From: Anaerolineae bacterium
Lineage (GTDB): Bacteria > Chloroflexota > Anaerolineae > Anaerolineales > Anaerolineaceae
Length of the DNA: 64,000 nt
Direction of reading: 5' to 3'
NCBI GenBank assembly: GCA_013178185.1
Contig: JABLXC010000007.1
Coordinates: forward strand, 62,001-126,000
The translations under genes were made by a program, and so were the position numbers. Below, piece by piece: positions 23,031 through 34,321 of this stretch. The notes beneath the pieces are model-generated. The model was given only the letters and a program-made list of their open reading frames with translations, was not told the DNA's origin and did no database searches. Each line of letters opens with the position of its first letter. Position 1 is the stretch's first letter.

Positions 23031-24214
23031 CGATGACACCATGGATACCATTTGAACCATCCAGGCGGGTACAGGCGCTTCCGGAAAACTTTTTTGCCGC
23101 GCTGGAAGAGAAAATCAGCGCTTTACAATCAACTGGAAAGGATATCATCCGGTTGGATGTCGGTTCGCCGGATCTGCCACCCCCGCCTGAAATCATTGAA
23201 AGGCTGATTCAATCAGCCCGTGCTCCCGATCATCATGGCTACCAGTCTCTGAGGGGGCCGGGAGCGCTCCGTGAGGCCTGGGCGTCTTTCTATGCGGCGC
23301 GTTTTGGGGTGGAGCTGGATGCAGGGACGGAAATCTTACCGTTGATTGGCTCCAAAGCTGGCATATTCAACTTCATCAATGCGTGGGCAGAGCCTGGGAG
23401 CATCGTTTTAATCCCGGACCCCGGTTATATGACCTATACGCGGGCTACGCTCTTTGCGGGCGCTGAACCATATTTTATCCCCCTCGATCCTCAAAACGGT
23501 TTTTTACCTGACCTTTCAGCAATCCCTGTAGATATTTTGAAGCGGACACGCATGTTGTGGCTTAATTATCCCAATAATCCTACTGCTGCTGTAGCTGACC
23601 TCTCGTTTTTCGAGAAAGCAGTTACCCTGGCAATGGAACATGGCTTTTGGGTTTGTCACGATGCTGCTTACAGTATGGTGACCTTTGAAGGATACCGCGC
23701 TCCTTCTTTGCTGGAAGTTCCAGGCGCCAGGCAGGTTTCTGTGGAGTTTAATTCTCTTTCCAAGTCGCACAATATGGCAGGCTGGCGTGTTGGCGTAGCG
23801 CTTGGAAGCGCACAGGCAATCCGCCCGCTGGCGCGTTTGGAAGTGAACATGAATAGCGGTCATTTTCTACCGGTTATGGATGCGACCACTTTGGCGCTAA
23901 CAGGCGATCAAGCCTGGATGGCAGAACGGAATGAGGTTTATCGCCGCAGACGCGATGCTGCTCTCCGAGGACTCGCGGCGCATGGCATCCATCTCAAACC
24001 GTCTCACGGCTCTATTTACCTTTGGTGCCCGGTTCCAAATGGTTGGAAGAGCCTTGACTTTGTGATGCAAGTTCTGGAAATGACAGGGGTAAGTTTCACG
24101 CCCGGCACTGTTTTCGGGCAAGGCGGCGAGGGATATTTTAGGATCTCTCTAACGACAGATGAAAAACGGATCGCTGAAGCGATGCAGCGACTGAGATTGT
24201 GGAGGAAAGAATGA
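23027..24214 (+). CDS. Class I/II PLP-dependent aminotransferase
   Basis: A 395-residue fold-type I aminotransferase. It has GSPDLPPPPEI near the N-terminus, NYPNNPTAA near 180 and the PLP-lysine motif SLSKSHNMAGWRVG near 240. An FRISL segment containing the carboxylate-binding Arg is near the end. Relatives include LL-diaminopimelate and aspartate aminotransferases. Its place inside the aromatic operon makes transamination of phenylpyruvate and 4-hydroxyphenylpyruvate (or prephenate) the likely role, completing Phe and Tyr synthesis (inference). It overlaps aroE and aroC by four bases on each side. Confidence 0.88.
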   Translation: MTMTPWIPFEPSRRVQALPENFFAALEEKISALQSTGKDIIRLDVGSPDLPPPPEIIERLIQSARAPDHHGYQSLRGPGALREAWASFYAARFGVELDAGTEILPLIGSKAGIFNFINAWAEPGSIVLIPDPGYMTYTRATLFAGAEPYFIPLDPQNGFLPDLSAIPVDILKRTRMLWLNYPNNPTAAVADLSFFEKAVTLAMEHGFWVCHDAAYSMVTFEGYRAPSLLEVPGARQVSVEFNSLSKSHNMAGWRVGVALGSAQAIRPLARLEVNMNSGHFLPVMDATTLALTGDQAWMAERNEVYRRRRDAALRGLAAHGIHLKPSHGSIYLWCPVPNGWKSLDFVMQVLEMTGVSFTPGTVFGQGGEGYFRISLTTDEKRIAEAMQRLRLWRKE

Positions 24215-25401
24215 TCCTGAGATTGCTAACATCCGGAGAATCGCACGGCCCGGGATATGTCATGATTCTGGATGGCTTGCCTGCCGGCTTGCCGCTTGAA
24301 CCAGAAATGATCAATCGCGACCTGACACAGCGGCAACAAGGGGCGGGCGCAGGCCTTCGAATGAAGATTGAGAAAGACCGGGTTAAGATTATCGGTGGCG
24401 TTTTAGAGAACCGTACGACAGGCGGGCCGGTAAGTTTTTTTATCGAGAATCTTGATCATAAAAACTGGCGGGGGCGCGCGGTAAAACCTTTTGTGGTTCC
24501 GCGCCCAGGCCATGCTGATCTGGCGGCTGCGGTTAAATATGGGTATGATGATCTGCGGCCTGGGTTAGAGCGCGCCTCGGCCCGCGAGACTACGGCCAGG
24601 GTGGCGGCCGGCGCAGTGTGCCGCATGTTGCTGGCTCAGTTTAATATTCGCGTGGGAGGGTATGTGAGCGCAATTGGACCGGTAATCGCCGACCTGTCGC
24701 AGCTTTCCTTCGAAGAACGTATCCGGCGGGCGCGCCTGAGCAGTGTGTTATGCCCGGATCCACAGGCTTCTCAGGCGATGGAAGAAGCAATTGATCTGGC
24801 GGTAAAAACCGGCGATACGCTTGGCGGTGTGATCGAGGTGGTGGCGCTGGGTTTGCCGGTCGGGCTGGGCTCATTTGTTCAGTGGGACCGTCGCCTGGAT
24901 GCCCGCCTTGCCTATGCTATCATGAGTATACCGGCAGTAAAGGGCCTTGAATTTGGCCCGGCTTTTGAAAATTCTCTCCGTTCGGGATCGCAGGTGCAAG
25001 ATGCGATCGACCTGGAAGGAGGGGAGCTGGTTCGAAGGACAAACCGGGCCGGCGGGTTAGAAGGCGGGATTACGAATGGACAACCCTTGCATGTGCGAGC
25101 TGCCTTTAAGCCCATACCCACCTTGCGGATGTCCTTGCCGTCGGTTGACCTTTCAACAGGATCGGCGAAGGCTTCGGTGTATGAACGGTCAGATACCTGC
25201 CAGGTGCCTAGAGCGGTGGTAGTGGTCGAGGCAATGACAGCATTTACTGTGGCGGATGCCCTTTTGGAGAAACTGGGGGGCGATACCCTGGTTGAAATTA
25301 AGGAGCGCTATGCAGCTTTGAAGTCACTTCAGGTGGAAAGCCTATCGCTTTCAGGTGAATCACACATTTTTTGGCCAGAGGAGAACCACGATGATTCATA
25401 A
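24211..25401 (+). CDS. aroC: Chorismate synthase
   Basis: The ATG at 24211 follows GGAGG. A GTG four codons upstream is less likely. The 396-residue product starts MILRLLTSGESHGPG and has RQQGAGAGLRMKIEKD, the RASARETTARVAAGAVCR signature and SDTCQVPRA near 330. It converts EPSP to chorismate with reduced FMN. The start overlaps the aminotransferase stop (ATGA). Confidence 0.96.
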   Translation: MILRLLTSGESHGPGYVMILDGLPAGLPLEPEMINRDLTQRQQGAGAGLRMKIEKDRVKIIGGVLENRTTGGPVSFFIENLDHKNWRGRAVKPFVVPRPGHADLAAAVKYGYDDLRPGLERASARETTARVAAGAVCRMLLAQFNIRVGGYVSAIGPVIADLSQLSFEERIRRARLSSVLCPDPQASQAMEEAIDLAVKTGDTLGGVIEVVALGLPVGLGSFVQWDRRLDARLAYAIMSIPAVKGLEFGPAFENSLRSGSQVQDAIDLEGGELVRRTNRAGGLEGGITNGQPLHVRAAFKPIPTLRMSLPSVDLSTGSAKASVYERSDTCQVPRAVVVVEAMTAFTVADALLEKLGGDTLVEIKERYAALKSLQVESLSLSGESHIFWPEENHDDS

Positions 25402-26992
25402 CCGCCATACCAGGCGCATCTTTCTCTATGGCCCTCCCGGATCGGGAAAAACCACAGCGGGTGAATTGCTTGCCAGGCAATTGAATTTGCCGTTTGATGA
25501 TCTGGACGTCCTGATTGAACGCCAAGCTGGATGCACCATTGGACAGTTGTTTGCGCAGGAGGGGGAGGCTGGCTTCCGCAAACGCGAGGCTGATCAATTG
25601 AGGGCATGGATTAAAAATGAGGCTGGCGTGCTGGCGCTTGGCGGCGGGGCGCTGCTGGACCCTGCAAACCGCGAACATGCGCTGCGTTCCGGTGTGGTAA
25701 TCTGTCTTTCCGCCTCTCTTCCGGCGCTTGTGGCCCGGATGGAGGGCCAGGCGCTTTCCCGCCCTTTACTGGCTGGGGAGGATATGGCAACCCGCCTGGA
25801 AAAATTATTCCTTGCTCGAGCTGAGCATTATACCAGCTTCCCACTCAATATACAAACAACGGGACGCACACCTGACGAAGTCGTTCAAGAAATCCAAAGA
25901 ACGATTGGTTGGTTTCGTTTGCCCAACCACGAAGAGGGGTATGATGTTCGAATTCTAGAAGGAGCATTGGGTATCCTTCCAGAAGTTCTTAACGGGATGG
26001 GTTTTGGTGGGAGTATTGGACTGGTCAGCGATGAAAATGTCATGCCGCTTTATGGAAAAGGATTGGCCGCCGGGTTGGAACTGGCTGGCTATAAGACCTC
26101 ATCTTTTACCATCCCCGCAGGGGAAAGGGACAAAACGATCCAAACGGTTTCAAAATTGTGGGAAAGCTTTCTTTCCTCTGGATTGGATCGCAGCAGTTTG
26201 ATTCTTGCCCTGGGAGGCGGCGTGGTGTGCGATGTGGCTGGTTTCGCGGCTGCCACTTTCATGCGTGGAGTCCGGTGGATCGCGGTCCCTACTTCTTTGC
26301 TGGCGATGGTGGATGCCAGTTTGGGCGGCAAAACGGGCGTTGATCTTCCTTTTGGAAAAAATCTGGTGGGTTCATTTTACCCGCCGGCGCAGGTCATCGC
26401 CGATCTGGCTGTTCTGGAGACACTTCCAGTTGACGAGTGGCGGTGCGGTTTGGCAGAAACGATAAAACACGGTTTGCTGGCCGATCCTGATTTATTGCGA
26501 GATTGCCAAAAAATGGCGACGTTCAACCCGGATTTTTATGCGATGAATCCCGAAGAGCGCGCCATGCTGATAAAGCGGAGTGTTGCCGTTAAGGCGCAAT
26601 TTGTGCGTCGGGATCCATACGAAAAAGGGGAACGCGCCGCGCTCAACCTTGGCCACACGATTGGACACGCCATTGAACTGGTTTCTGGATATACTATCCG
26701 TCATGGAGAAGCGGTCGCCATCGGTCTGGTCCTGGAAGCTCGCCTGGCCGAGCGGTTAGGGCTGGCTGAAGGCAGCCTTGCTGATGAAATCGCCGCCCTT
26801 TTGAAAAACCTCGGACTCCCCGCGAAACTACCATGCCAGATGGATCAGGGCGCTGTGCTGACCGCGATGGAAGGCGATAAAAAAAGGCAGGACGGCAGCG
26901 TGCGGTTTGCATTGCCGGCGCGCATTGGCGGTTATGTGTTCTCCTCTCCTTCAATGGAAATCGTTCGAGATGTATTGGAAGGTGTGCAATGA
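25391..26992 (+). CDS. aroKB: Fused shikimate kinase / 3-dehydroquinate synthase
   Basis: The ATG at 25391 (MIHNRHTRRIFLYG) has a GAGGAG nearby and overlaps aroC by 11 bases. The open frame extends 12 codons upstream. Residues 1-165 are shikimate kinase: P-loop GPPGSGKTT, FDDLDVLIE and GGGALLDP. Residues about 175-533 are a complete dehydroquinate synthase: LGGGVVCDVAGF, PTSLLAMVDASLGGKTGVDLP and NLGHTIGHAIE. The two catalyse non-consecutive steps of the shikimate pathway. AroK-AroB fusions are known in a few lineages, for example Thermotoga. Both active sites look intact. Confidence 0.95.
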   Translation: MIHNRHTRRIFLYGPPGSGKTTAGELLARQLNLPFDDLDVLIERQAGCTIGQLFAQEGEAGFRKREADQLRAWIKNEAGVLALGGGALLDPANREHALRSGVVICLSASLPALVARMEGQALSRPLLAGEDMATRLEKLFLARAEHYTSFPLNIQTTGRTPDEVVQEIQRTIGWFRLPNHEEGYDVRILEGALGILPEVLNGMGFGGSIGLVSDENVMPLYGKGLAAGLELAGYKTSSFTIPAGERDKTIQTVSKLWESFLSSGLDRSSLILALGGGVVCDVAGFAAATFMRGVRWIAVPTSLLAMVDASLGGKTGVDLPFGKNLVGSFYPPAQVIADLAVLETLPVDEWRCGLAETIKHGLLADPDLLRDCQKMATFNPDFYAMNPEERAMLIKRSVAVKAQFVRRDPYEKGERAALNLGHTIGHAIELVSGYTIRHGEAVAIGLVLEARLAERLGLAEGSLADEIAALLKNLGLPAKLPCQMDQGAVLTAMEGDKKRQDGSVRFALPARIGGYVFSSPSMEIVRDVLEGVQ

Positions 26993-27429
26993 AACAAGCG
27001 CTGATTTTACATGGTCCGAATTTGAATTTACTCGGAGTGCGCGAGCCGGATATTTATGGAACCTTATCCCTTGCCGAAATCAATGCCAGACTTTTGGAAG
27101 AATCGCAGAAAATGGATTTGCAATTAAGGTTTCACCAATCGAATCATGAAGGTGAATTAATCGACTTCCTCCACGAAGCGGCCAGTTGGGCAAATGGCGT
27201 CGTTTTCAACCCTGCCGGTTATACCCATACCTCGGTGGCGTTGCGAGATGCAGTCGCCGCGATTCGTATTCCAGTGGTTGAAGTGCATCTCAGTAATGTC
27301 TCTGGGCGCGAACCGTTCCGGCAGGTCTCTCTTATCGCTCCAGTTTGCAGGGGGGTGGTGGCGGGTTTTGGGTGGCGGTCCTATCTCTACGCCTTGCACG
27401 CGCTGGCTGATCTTATCGCTGAAAATTGA
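26989..27429 (+). CDS. aroQ: 3-dehydroquinate dehydratase, type II
   Basis: A 146-residue protein with HGPNLNLLGVREPDIYG (flexible catalytic loop with Arg and Tyr), NPAGYTHTSVALRDA (catalytic His region) and EVHLSNVSGREPFR. Length and motifs match dodecameric type II enzymes. With aroB, aroE, aroK, aroA and aroC it completes the shikimate pathway. It is the last gene of the operon and is coupled to aroKB by a four-base overlap. No clear terminator follows. Confidence 0.96.
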   Translation: MKQALILHGPNLNLLGVREPDIYGTLSLAEINARLLEESQKMDLQLRFHQSNHEGELIDFLHEAASWANGVVFNPAGYTHTSVALRDAVAAIRIPVVEVHLSNVSGREPFRQVSLIAPVCRGVVAGFGWRSYLYALHALADLIAEN

Positions 27430-27729
27430 ATCGGCGCTGGAAACTTAGGATATTCAATGATGGCGATCAAAATTGTTCGATCGCTTCATAATTTGCCTTA
27501 TAACAACCTTTTGGAAAGTCGGATTTTTCGAGAAATTTTATTCCAATAGTATATTCCAAAGGTTCCTGTCCTGTGTAAATACTTTGACAAACCATACATT
27601 GCATGTTAAACTTGTCGCCGTTCGCTGGTGACGCTCTCGCCTGGGGGCGTCTTTTAGTGTGCGCTTGTTTTACATTGACTGCATTTTCCGGGTAGCCTTC
27701 ATCCCCATTTGGAAGAAAGAACAGCCACT
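27430..27729 (+). other. Intergenic region before the PfkB kinase gene
   Basis: A TTGACA at 27584-27589 with TAAACT 17 bases on (27607-27612) is a weak candidate promoter. A GACGC/GCGTC hairpin with TTTT at 27630-27655 could be a weak attenuator or terminator. I see no coding frame and no SAH-riboswitch consensus. Confidence 0.35.
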
Positions 27730-29983
<2,254 letters not shown>

Positions 29984-30007
29984 CCCCAGGTGAACATTGA
30001 CTGCATA

Positions 30008-30043
30008 AACGCCCTCTTTATCTTCAATGAGGGCGTTTTATTT
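30008..30043. terminator. Terminator after ahcY, probably bidirectional
   Basis: AACGCCCTC/GAGGGCGTT stem with a 12-base loop, followed by TTATTTT. It lies between ahcY and the convergent peptidase gene. Confidence 0.85.
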
Positions 30044-30058
30044 TCTCAGAAATCGGAA

Positions 30059-30997
30059 TTATTGGATTAAAACGGCCATGTATCCTAAAACTGACCAGGA
30101 ATTAAGGAATTGATCGATCGTGCGCCAATAGACGGTACCCCCATCAAGAATGGTAACATCCTCGCTGTTGTACCCTGTCACCAGGACAGTATGCTGGTAA
30201 TGCGCCACTGTGGTCGTGCGCCCATTGGAGGCTGTGTAAGAAACCGGCCAACCGGGAAGGGTGTTGTTGATTACCCACACCATGACAGGCCGCCCGCTGG
30301 CGATTTCGCTTCGGATGGTGTCCCAGGAAAGGTTGCGCGCATCCACGGCGTTCAGGCCATATTCCCTCAGCAACGCGGCGACAGGGCCAGCATGGACTCC
30401 ATAGGAGGCCGGGGGAATCTGGCCGCGCGCATCCCAGTAATTTCCCACAAAACCTTCTTCGGGATCATCTGAGCGCGGCAACCGATTCAGGAAATCCATC
30501 TCATCGATGGAAACGCCGAAATAGGCGGCCAGATCAACGGCTGAACGGGCTTCACAATCCAGGGTGAATAACTGCGCATAGCCGACTATCCCGGTGATAT
30601 AAGCCTCCTCTGGCGGGAATGAGTTTTCTTCTTGGGGAGGCGGAGTGGGCGCAAGGGTATCGGTAGGGATTGGGGTGTCTGTAGGGGTAGGTGGAAGAGG
30701 GGTTTCGGTAATCGTTGCGGTTGGTGTTGATGTAGCGGTCGGCGAAGGGGATGGTGTAGGGCTCCAGGTGACCGCTGGCTGGAATGGTGTGAGCGTTGCG
30801 GAAGCAAAAAAACCGGATGGAAGGATGCTTTGAGGAGGCTGACCGCCTGTCCCAAATTGACGGGCTGAGCGGAGGATTGGAATGACCCAAGGGCGGATTT
30901 CGAGCGCGACAACGATCATTGAAGCCAACATTCCTGCAAAGGCAAGCAGGAATGCGATCACTAAAATCCACTGCAAGTTGTGAAGATTTTTGGTCAT
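30059..30997 (-). CDS. Membrane-anchored C39-like (papain-fold) peptidase domain protein
   Basis: A 312-residue protein with one N-terminal membrane segment (about 10-33), a Pro/Thr-rich stalk (about 75-120) and a Peptidase_C39_2-type domain. The candidate catalytic residues are Cys in FTLDCEARSAV, His in HYQHTVLVTGY and Asp in TILDGGTVYW. The YGVHAGPVAALLREYGLNA segment fits the family. It probably cleaves or binds peptides outside the membrane; the substrate is unknown. The next gene on this strand, upstream, is an NBR1-Ig lipoprotein five bases away, so they form one operon. Confidence 0.8.
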   Translation of the reverse strand: MTKNLHNLQWILVIAFLLAFAGMLASMIVVALEIRPWVIPILRSARQFGTGGQPPQSILPSGFFASATLTPFQPAVTWSPTPSPSPTATSTPTATITETPLPPTPTDTPIPTDTLAPTPPPQEENSFPPEEAYITGIVGYAQLFTLDCEARSAVDLAAYFGVSIDEMDFLNRLPRSDDPEEGFVGNYWDARGQIPPASYGVHAGPVAALLREYGLNAVDARNLSWDTIRSEIASGRPVMVWVINNTLPGWPVSYTASNGRTTTVAHYQHTVLVTGYNSEDVTILDGGTVYWRTIDQFLNSWSVLGYMAVLIQ

Positions 30998-31002
30998 ACC
31001 AG

Positions 31003-31578
31003 CTATGGGGGGGATGGTGTCAAGATTGGAGAAGCTGCTTCAACCTCGATTTCGATGAAAAACGGGTCGCCAAAAGGCTGGCCATCTGGATCAAAGGCCT
31101 GCCAGGCGCTGCGATGGAGGCCTGTTTCGCTAGGTGCGGTAAAGACTATCCGGACCACCGTCTGGCTGCCGCTGCGCGCTGGAATCAAAGCCTGTTCTTC
31201 TTCAACTCCCATTTCGGACCCCGAGATCAATCTGAGCGTATATCCTTCACCCCAGTTACAGGTGCCGGTATTCTTTATCTCCCAGCGTTTGTCCATAGAG
31301 GAACCGGCTTTTACCACAGTGCCATCTGGAATGGTGACATCTGAAATGAAAGATAAACTGTTCAGGCACTTTATCTCTTGGGCTGTTCCTGAAGAAACCG
31401 CCAGGGTCGGAGTCGGCGGCAGAGCGGTGGGCACCAGCGTGGGCGGGTGAAAGAATTCAGCCTGTTCTGCGCCCGGTTTTAACTTCTGAACGCGCACACA
31501 ACCCGCGACGGCCAGCGTTACGGTAATTAAAGTCAGGATTCTCAACAGCCAGGACTTTTGAATCGGCCTCATTTCCAA
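31003..31578 (-). CDS. Lipoprotein with NBR1-like Ig domain
   Basis: A 191-residue protein with a signal peptide ending in VAGC near residue 27, a short Pro-rich linker and one Ig-like domain. That domain has the NBR1 signature: KRWEIKNTGTCNW near residue 95, then an SAWQAFDPDGQPFGDPFFIEI end. In bacteria this domain occurs on exported proteins and is thought to mediate binding. A related domain occurs in the lipoprotein at 48460. It is probably co-transcribed with the C39-like gene and perhaps with recA, 45 bases upstream. Confidence 0.8.
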   Translation of the reverse strand: MEMRPIQKSWLLRILTLITVTLAVAGCVRVQKLKPGAEQAEFFHPPTLVPTALPPTPTLAVSSGTAQEIKCLNSLSFISDVTIPDGTVVKAGSSMDKRWEIKNTGTCNWGEGYTLRLISGSEMGVEEEQALIPARSGSQTVVRIVFTAPSETGLHRSAWQAFDPDGQPFGDPFFIEIEVEAASPILTPSPP

Positions 31579-31623
31579 CTTTAGGGTTGCAAGGGCAATG
31601 CCAGTATGGATCAGAGAGATTTA

Positions 31624-32733
31624 TTAATCCGCTGCGTAGTCACCGCCGTCATCTTCGGAAGTAGAAGGTCCAATCGGAAGCGCCAGCTCACCGTTCAGCG
31701 CCCGGGTACGCACTTCGTGCTCAATTTCGTTGGCGAGATCGAGGTTCTGCCGGAGGAACTCCTTGGCGTTTTCGCGGCCCTGCCCCAGGCGGACATCCCC
31801 ATAGGAATAAAAAGCGCCGCGTTTGCTGATGATTTCAAGCTGAGTGGCCAGGTCGATGATATCTCCGCTCTTCGATATGCCCTCATTGTACATAATATCA
31901 AATTCGGCTGTTCTGAAAGGTGGAGCAACTTTGTTCTTGACGACCCGGACGCGAACACGATTGCCGATAATTTCTGGGCCGACCTTGATGGACTGGATCC
32001 TACGAACATCCAGGCGGATGGTGGCATAGAATTTCAGCGCCAGGCCGCCAGGGGTGGTTTCAGGATTGCCAAACATGACGCCGATTTTCTGGCGAAGCTG
32101 GTTGGTAAACACCAGGGCAGTCTTGGTCTGGTTGATCGCGCCGGAGAGCTTGCGCAGCGCCTGAGACATTAAACGCGCCTGCATCCCCATGGTAGCGTCT
32201 CCCATATCACCTTCAATTTCAGAGCGGGGCACCAGAGCCGCGACCGAATCGATCACCACCAGATCGACAGCACCAGAACGAACCAGCGTCTCGGCAATTT
32301 CCAGAGCCTGCTCGCCGGTATCGGGCTGCGAGATCAGCAAGTTGTTGATATCAACCCCTACTCGCGCTGCATAAGCCGGGTCCAGGGCATGTTCCATATC
32401 GATGAAGGCAGCCACGCCGCCGAGTTTTTGCGCCTCAGCTACGATATGCAGACAGATGGTGGTCTTCCCTGATGATTCTGGGCCATAGATCTCTGTGATA
32501 CGGCCGCGGGGAATTCCGCCGACTCCGAGGGCAATATCAATGGATAGCGATCCGGTAGGAATCGCCTCGACAGTCAAGTGCCGGGCATCGCCCAATAGCA
32601 TGATAGAGCCTTCGCCATATCGCTTGACAATATCGCCTAAGGCTTTATCCAATACAGCGCGGCGTGCCTCGCGCATATCATTTCCGGCAGAGCCAGGGAG
32701 ACTTTCGTTGGTAGGGGTAGGTTTGCGAGCCAT
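31624..32733 (-). CDS. recA: Recombinase A
   Basis: A 369-residue RecA with Walker [10 protein letters not shown] near residue 75, IDMEHALDP, Walker [12 protein letters not shown], the [18 protein letters not shown] loop and the C-terminal acidic tail. An N-terminal extension of about 20 residues precedes the usual start of the core; GGAGC lies before the ATG. It drives homologous recombination and activates the SOS response. The promoter with a LexA-like dyad lies directly upstream. Confidence 0.97.
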   Translation of the reverse strand: MARKPTPTNESLPGSAGNDMREARRAVLDKALGDIVKRYGEGSIMLLGDARHLTVEAIPTGSLSIDIALGVGGIPRGRITEIYGPESSGKTTICLHIVAEAQKLGGVAAFIDMEHALDPAYAARVGVDINNLLISQPDTGEQALEIAETLVRSGAVDLVVIDSVAALVPRSEIEGDMGDATMGMQARLMSQALRKLSGAINQTKTALVFTNQLRQKIGVMFGNPETTPGGLALKFYATIRLDVRRIQSIKVGPEIIGNRVRVRVVKNKVAPPFRTAEFDIMYNEGISKSGDIIDLATQLEIISKRGAFYSYGDVRLGQGRENAKEFLRQNLDLANEIEHEVRTRALNGELALPIGPSTSEDDGGDYAAD

Positions 32734-32807
32734 TTTAATTGCTCCTGTTTATTGATTAAATAATTATATCTTGCAATTTTCAAATGTGCGTTTATTTTAT
32801 GAATTTG

Positions 32808-32835
32808 ATTATAGTACATTTGTTCAATAGGTCAA
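32808..32835 (-). promoter_or_regulatory. recA promoter with LexA-box-like dyad
   Basis: On the minus strand, TTGACC (32835-32830), a 16-base spacer and TATAAT (32813-32808). The spacer contains GAACAAATGTAC (complement of 32814-32825), one base away from the GAAC-N4-GTTC LexA box of Gram-positive bacteria and close to the GTAC type of cyanobacteria. Its location between -35 and -10 suits repression. The promoter is clear; the operator is a proposal. Confidence 0.7.
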
Positions 32836-32872
32836 GCTATTGATTGTACAAAAAACTCATTTTGATATTTGC

Positions 32873-32900
32873 TTGACAGGCGGCGGGGATGGAATATAAT
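32873..32900 (+). promoter_or_regulatory. argGH operon promoter
   Basis: Consensus TTGACA (32873-32878), a 16-base spacer and TATAAT (32895-32900). It is divergent from recA. The leader-peptide ATG is only seven bases after the -10 box. Confidence 0.88.
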
Positions 32901-32907
32901 TCGACGC

Positions 32908-32994
32908 ATGAATTCTCTTCTTTCGATCATCCGATGCCGACGAACCTTTGCATATCGGTTGCAGAGGTGGTTGTGCGTAATCGGGTGTGTATAA
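32908..32994 (+). CDS. Arg-rich leader peptide of the argGH operon
   Basis: A 28-codon frame that starts seven bases after the -10 box and ends before the attenuator terminator. It holds five Arg in 28 residues, three of them CGA in the cluster RCRR (residues 9-12), with others at 17 and 20. Downstream genes complete arginine synthesis, so the peptide should monitor charged tRNA-Arg. No Shine-Dalgarno is possible, so it is presumably leaderless. Confidence 0.8.
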   Translation: MNSLLSIIRCRRTFAYRLQRWLCVIGCV

Positions 32995-33046
32995 GAATTT
33001 AGGGCTGATAAACGCAAAGAATACCCTCCACCTCGGAGGGTTTTTA
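32944..33046 (+). terminator. Ribosome-mediated transcription attenuator of argGH
   Basis: Segments 1:2, ACCTTTGCA (32944-32952) with TGCAGAGGT (32960-32968), form a nine-pair hairpin with one G-U. Segment 2 as GAGGTGG (32964-32970) is perfectly complementary to segment 3, CCACCTC (33028-33034). Segment 3 overlaps the terminator stem CCCTCC/GGAGGG (33024-33029 and 33035-33040), which is followed by TTTTTATTTT. A ribosome stalled on the CGA codons at 32932-32943 would occlude segment 1, so 2:3 forms and transcription reads into argG. Normal decoding lets 1:2 and the terminator form. Confidence 0.85.
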
Positions 33047-33062
33047 TTTTCTGGAGGAAAAG

Positions 33063-34316
33063 ATGAATGATAAGAAGCATGTAAAAAAAGTGGTTCTGGC
33101 TTATTCGGGAGGTTTGGATACCTCGGTGATCGTCCCCTGGCTGCGGGAAAACTACAATTGCGAGGTTGTCTGCTATTGCGCGGATGTGGGACAGGGCGAG
33201 GAATTGGATAACCTTGAAGAACGGGCTATCAAGAGCGGCGCCAGCAAGCTCATCGTAGAAGATTTGCGGGAAGAATTTGCCAGCAATTATCTCTTTAAAT
33301 TGTTAAAGTCCGGCGCAATTTATGAGCGCAAGTATTTACTAGGAACCTCTGCTGCTCGTCCTTTGATTGCAAAACGGCAGGTGGAGGTGGCTGAGCAAGA
33401 GGGCGCCGACGCTGTTGCCCATGGGTGCACTGGAAAAGGAAATGATCAGGTGCGTTTTGAACTGGCTTTTACGGCGTTGAACCCCTCGTTGAAAGTGATT
33501 GCCCCCTGGCGCGAGTGGAATATTCGATCGCGCGAAGATGCGCAAGAGTATTTGAGGTCACGCGGCCTGCCTGTACCCGAAAAGAACCCCTCTTTATACA
33601 GCCGTGACCGTAATTTGTGGCATATTTCCCATGAAGGCGGGCCACTAGAAGACTGCAACCGGCCTCCTGAAGAAGATGTTTATATGTTGAGCGTCTCCCC
33701 TGAAAAGGCGCCGGACAAGGCCGAAGAGATTTCGATTGACTTTGAGAAAGGCTGCCCAGTAGCCTTGAACGGAAAAGCGATGTCTCCGGCCACACTGATT
33801 GCAGCGTTGAACGAATTGGGCGGTAAACATGCCATCGGAAGGGTGGACCTGGTGGAAAACCGGCTGGTTGGCATGAAGTCGAGAGGGCTGTACGAAACGC
33901 CCGGCGGCACAATACTCTACGTGGCTCACAAAGAACTGGAATCGATCACACTGGATCGGGAGACCTTGCATTACAAGGATACGGTATCGCAGAAATATGC
34001 AGAGATGGTTTATTTTGGACAATGGTTTACCCCGTTGCGGGAGGCGCTGGACGCCTTTTTTGATAGCACCCAACAGAATGTCACCGGAACGATCAAAATC
34101 AAATTGTACAAGGGGAACACGATCATCACCGGCCGCACCAGCCCATACAATCTGTATCGCGAGGAGTTTGCCACTTTTGGACATTCTCCTGTCTATGATC
34201 ACAGCGATGCGGCAGGTTTTATCCGCCTGTTTGGATTGTCCTCTAAGGTCAAAGCGATGATGGAAATGGGTGTGCACCTACCGCCTGTAAAAGCTGAAGA
34301 GATCCAAAGGGATTGA
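33063..34316 (+). CDS. argG: Argininosuccinate synthase
   Basis: A 417-residue enzyme with a GGAGG ribosome binding site. It shows the N-type ATP pyrophosphatase loop [10 protein letters not shown] near residue 14, [14 protein letters not shown] near 120 and [17 protein letters not shown] near 178. It joins citrulline and aspartate. It is first in a two-gene operon with argH under the attenuator, and the stop is five bases before the argH ATG. Confidence 0.97.
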   Translation: MNDKKHVKKVVLAYSGGLDTSVIVPWLRENYNCEVVCYCADVGQGEELDNLEERAIKSGASKLIVEDLREEFASNYLFKLLKSGAIYERKYLLGTSAARPLIAKRQVEVAEQEGADAVAHGCTGKGNDQVRFELAFTALNPSLKVIAPWREWNIRSREDAQEYLRSRGLPVPEKNPSLYSRDRNLWHISHEGGPLEDCNRPPEEDVYMLSVSPEKAPDKAEEISIDFEKGCPVALNGKAMSPATLIAALNELGGKHAIGRVDLVENRLVGMKSRGLYETPGGTILYVAHKELESITLDRETLHYKDTVSQKYAEMVYFGQWFTPLREALDAFFDSTQQNVTGTIKIKLYKGNTIITGRTSPYNLYREEFATFGHSPVYDHSDAAGFIRLFGLSSKVKAMMEMGVHLPPVKAEEIQRD

Positions 34317-34321
34317 GCGGG

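Noticed and set aside
27590-27660. SAH riboswitch before the kinase-ahcY pair
   Set aside because: The conserved GAGGAGCGCUGC-type core is absent; only a weak hairpin with four T is visible.
30586-30971. Minus-strand frames rich in Pro/His/Arg overlapping the C39-like gene
   Set aside because: They are shifted readings of the Pro/Thr stalk codons, not separate genes.
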